From Acidobacteriota bacterium (lineage in GTDB: Bacteria; Acidobacteriota; Terriglobia; Terriglobales; Acidobacteriaceae): a stretch of 6,851 bases of DNA. The stretch spans positions 1 to 6,851 of the forward strand of contig JAJZNH010000861.1 in the NCBI GenBank assembly GCA_021811745.1, written 5' to 3'. Shown here in pieces: positions 6,196 to 6,851 of this stretch (positions are counted from its first letter, which is position 1; each line of letters starts with the position of its first letter). Under the pieces are notes generated by a model. That model searched no databases, was not told where the DNA came from, and saw only the letters and a list, made by a program, of their open reading frames with translations. Position numbers and translations under genes: made by a program.

Positions 6196-6851
6196 CACGC
6201 ATTCGCTTTCAACAGAGCCTGGAAGACTTGAAGGAGAACCTGCTGGTCATGGCGGGCTTGGCCGAGCAGGCCATCCAGCGCGCCATCGAAGCCTACCGGG
6301 TGCGTGACCTGTCCATTTGCGACCTGGTCAGCCGCTCGGAAAATGCCATTAACCGCATGGAGCGCGACATCGATCAGGCGGCTCTCGATCTGCTGGCCAT
6401 GGAGCAGCCAATGGCCGTCGATCTGCGCTTCATCCTTTCCGTCATCAAGATCAACTCCGACCTGGAGCGTGTGGGCGATGCGGCCAAGAGCATCAGCGAC
6501 CGAGTCCGGAACATGGAACAGATGGCAGTGGTGGATTTGCCCGTCGATATTCCCCGCATGGCCGTGCTGGCCGCCGACATGGTGCGCAAAAGCCTGCAAG
6601 CCTTCATCGAAGCCGACGCCGAAATTGCCCGCCAGGTGCTCACCATGGACGATGCCGTAGACGCCATGAACCGCGCTGCTTACAAGACTCTGACCAAGCT
6701 CATGGAAGAGCAGAGCCACCTGGCACCCCAGGCCCTCAATGCGCTCATGATCTGCCGCAGCCTGGAGCGCGTGGCCGACCACGCCACCAACATCTCAGAG
6801 GACGTCATCTTTTGGGTCCAGGGCGACGACGTGCGTCATCGTAAAAGCATG
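6192..6851 (+). CDS. phoU: Phosphate signalling protein PhoU (3' end outside the window)
   Basis: PhoU is a cytoplasmic helical-bundle protein that links the Pst transporter to the PhoR sensor kinase and keeps the Pho regulon off when phosphate is plentiful. The 220 residues visible contain two PhoU repeats. Each carries the E-x3-D metal-binding motif of the family: Glu92/Asp96 in [11 protein letters not shown] and Glu192/Asp196 in [14 protein letters not shown]. The visible part ends just after [12 protein letters not shown], a stretch found near the C-terminus in many PhoU proteins, so few residues are probably missing. The ATG overlaps the pstB stop as ATGA, and the Shine-Dalgarno is weak (GGCAGG). 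Together these suggest translational coupling to pstB. This pstB-phoU order matches the end of classical pst operons; regulators such as PhoB/PhoR could follow beyond the edge but cannot be seen. Confidence 0.96.
   Translation, partial: MTRIRFQQSLEDLKENLLVMAGLAEQAIQRAIEAYRVRDLSICDLVSRSENAINRMERDIDQAALDLLAMEQPMAVDLRFILSVIKINSDLERVGDAAKSISDRVRNMEQMAVVDLPVDIPRMAVLAADMVRKSLQAFIEADAEIARQVLTMDDAVDAMNRAAYKTLTKLMEEQSHLAPQALNALMICRSLERVADHATNISEDVIFWVQGDDVRHRKSM

Noticed and set aside
5407..6198. 263-codon minus-strand frame opposite pstB
   Set aside because: It is antisense to a gene with every ABC ATPase motif intact, and the His/Val-rich sequence is typical of a reverse-strand artefact.

Overview
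The window reads as a GC-rich bacterial chromosome segment carrying housekeeping functions. It holds five well-supported protein genes and one long non-coding interval. I see no transposase, integrase, phage gene, CRISPR array, tRNA or rRNA. An outer-membrane-type peptidoglycan toolkit (YcbB/LdtD-like and YcbK/MepK-like enzymes) points to a diderm bacterium. The overall style (GC-rich genes, a TTG and a GTG start with good Shine-Dalgarno sequences, short degenerate heptamer repeats between genes, a PhoU tail ending in a VIFWVQG-type motif) suggests Acidobacteriota. That assignment is an inference of modest confidence, and a proteobacterium is not excluded.

Layout. 2-1114 (+): homoserine dehydrogenase lacking its N-terminus, with a C-terminal ACT domain. 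1268-1825 (+): exported YcbK/MepK-type (DUF882, M15 family) zinc murein endopeptidase starting at TTG. 1844-3493 (-): exported YcbB/LdtD-type L,D-transpeptidase, convergent with the previous gene and only 18 bases from it. 3494-3673: spacer with a small heptamer repeat and a hairpin. 3674-4744 (-): LacI-family regulator with a promoter-like element so close to its ATG that the mRNA may be leaderless. 4745-5436: 692 bases with no convincing gene, but with an AT-rich patch, possible promoters and a doubtful 45-codon ORF. 5437-6195 (+): PstB phosphate-transporter ATPase. 6192 to the window end (+): PhoU, overlapping pstB by four bases and still open at the edge.

How the genes work together. The two cell-wall enzymes form a matched pair: the LdtD family makes 3-3 (mDAP-mDAP) cross-links and the MepK family cuts them, and their genes are also neighbours in E. 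coli. PstB and PhoU couple phosphate uptake to Pho signalling, but pstS, pstC and pstA are not upstream here, so the transporter's other subunits must be encoded elsewhere. The LacI regulator's target cannot be read from the window, and homoserine dehydrogenase belongs to threonine/methionine synthesis with no visible link to its neighbours. I did not find a convincing undescribed system. The items most worth a second look are the 3-3 cross-link gene pair, the long pstB upstream region and the detached pstB-phoU pair.
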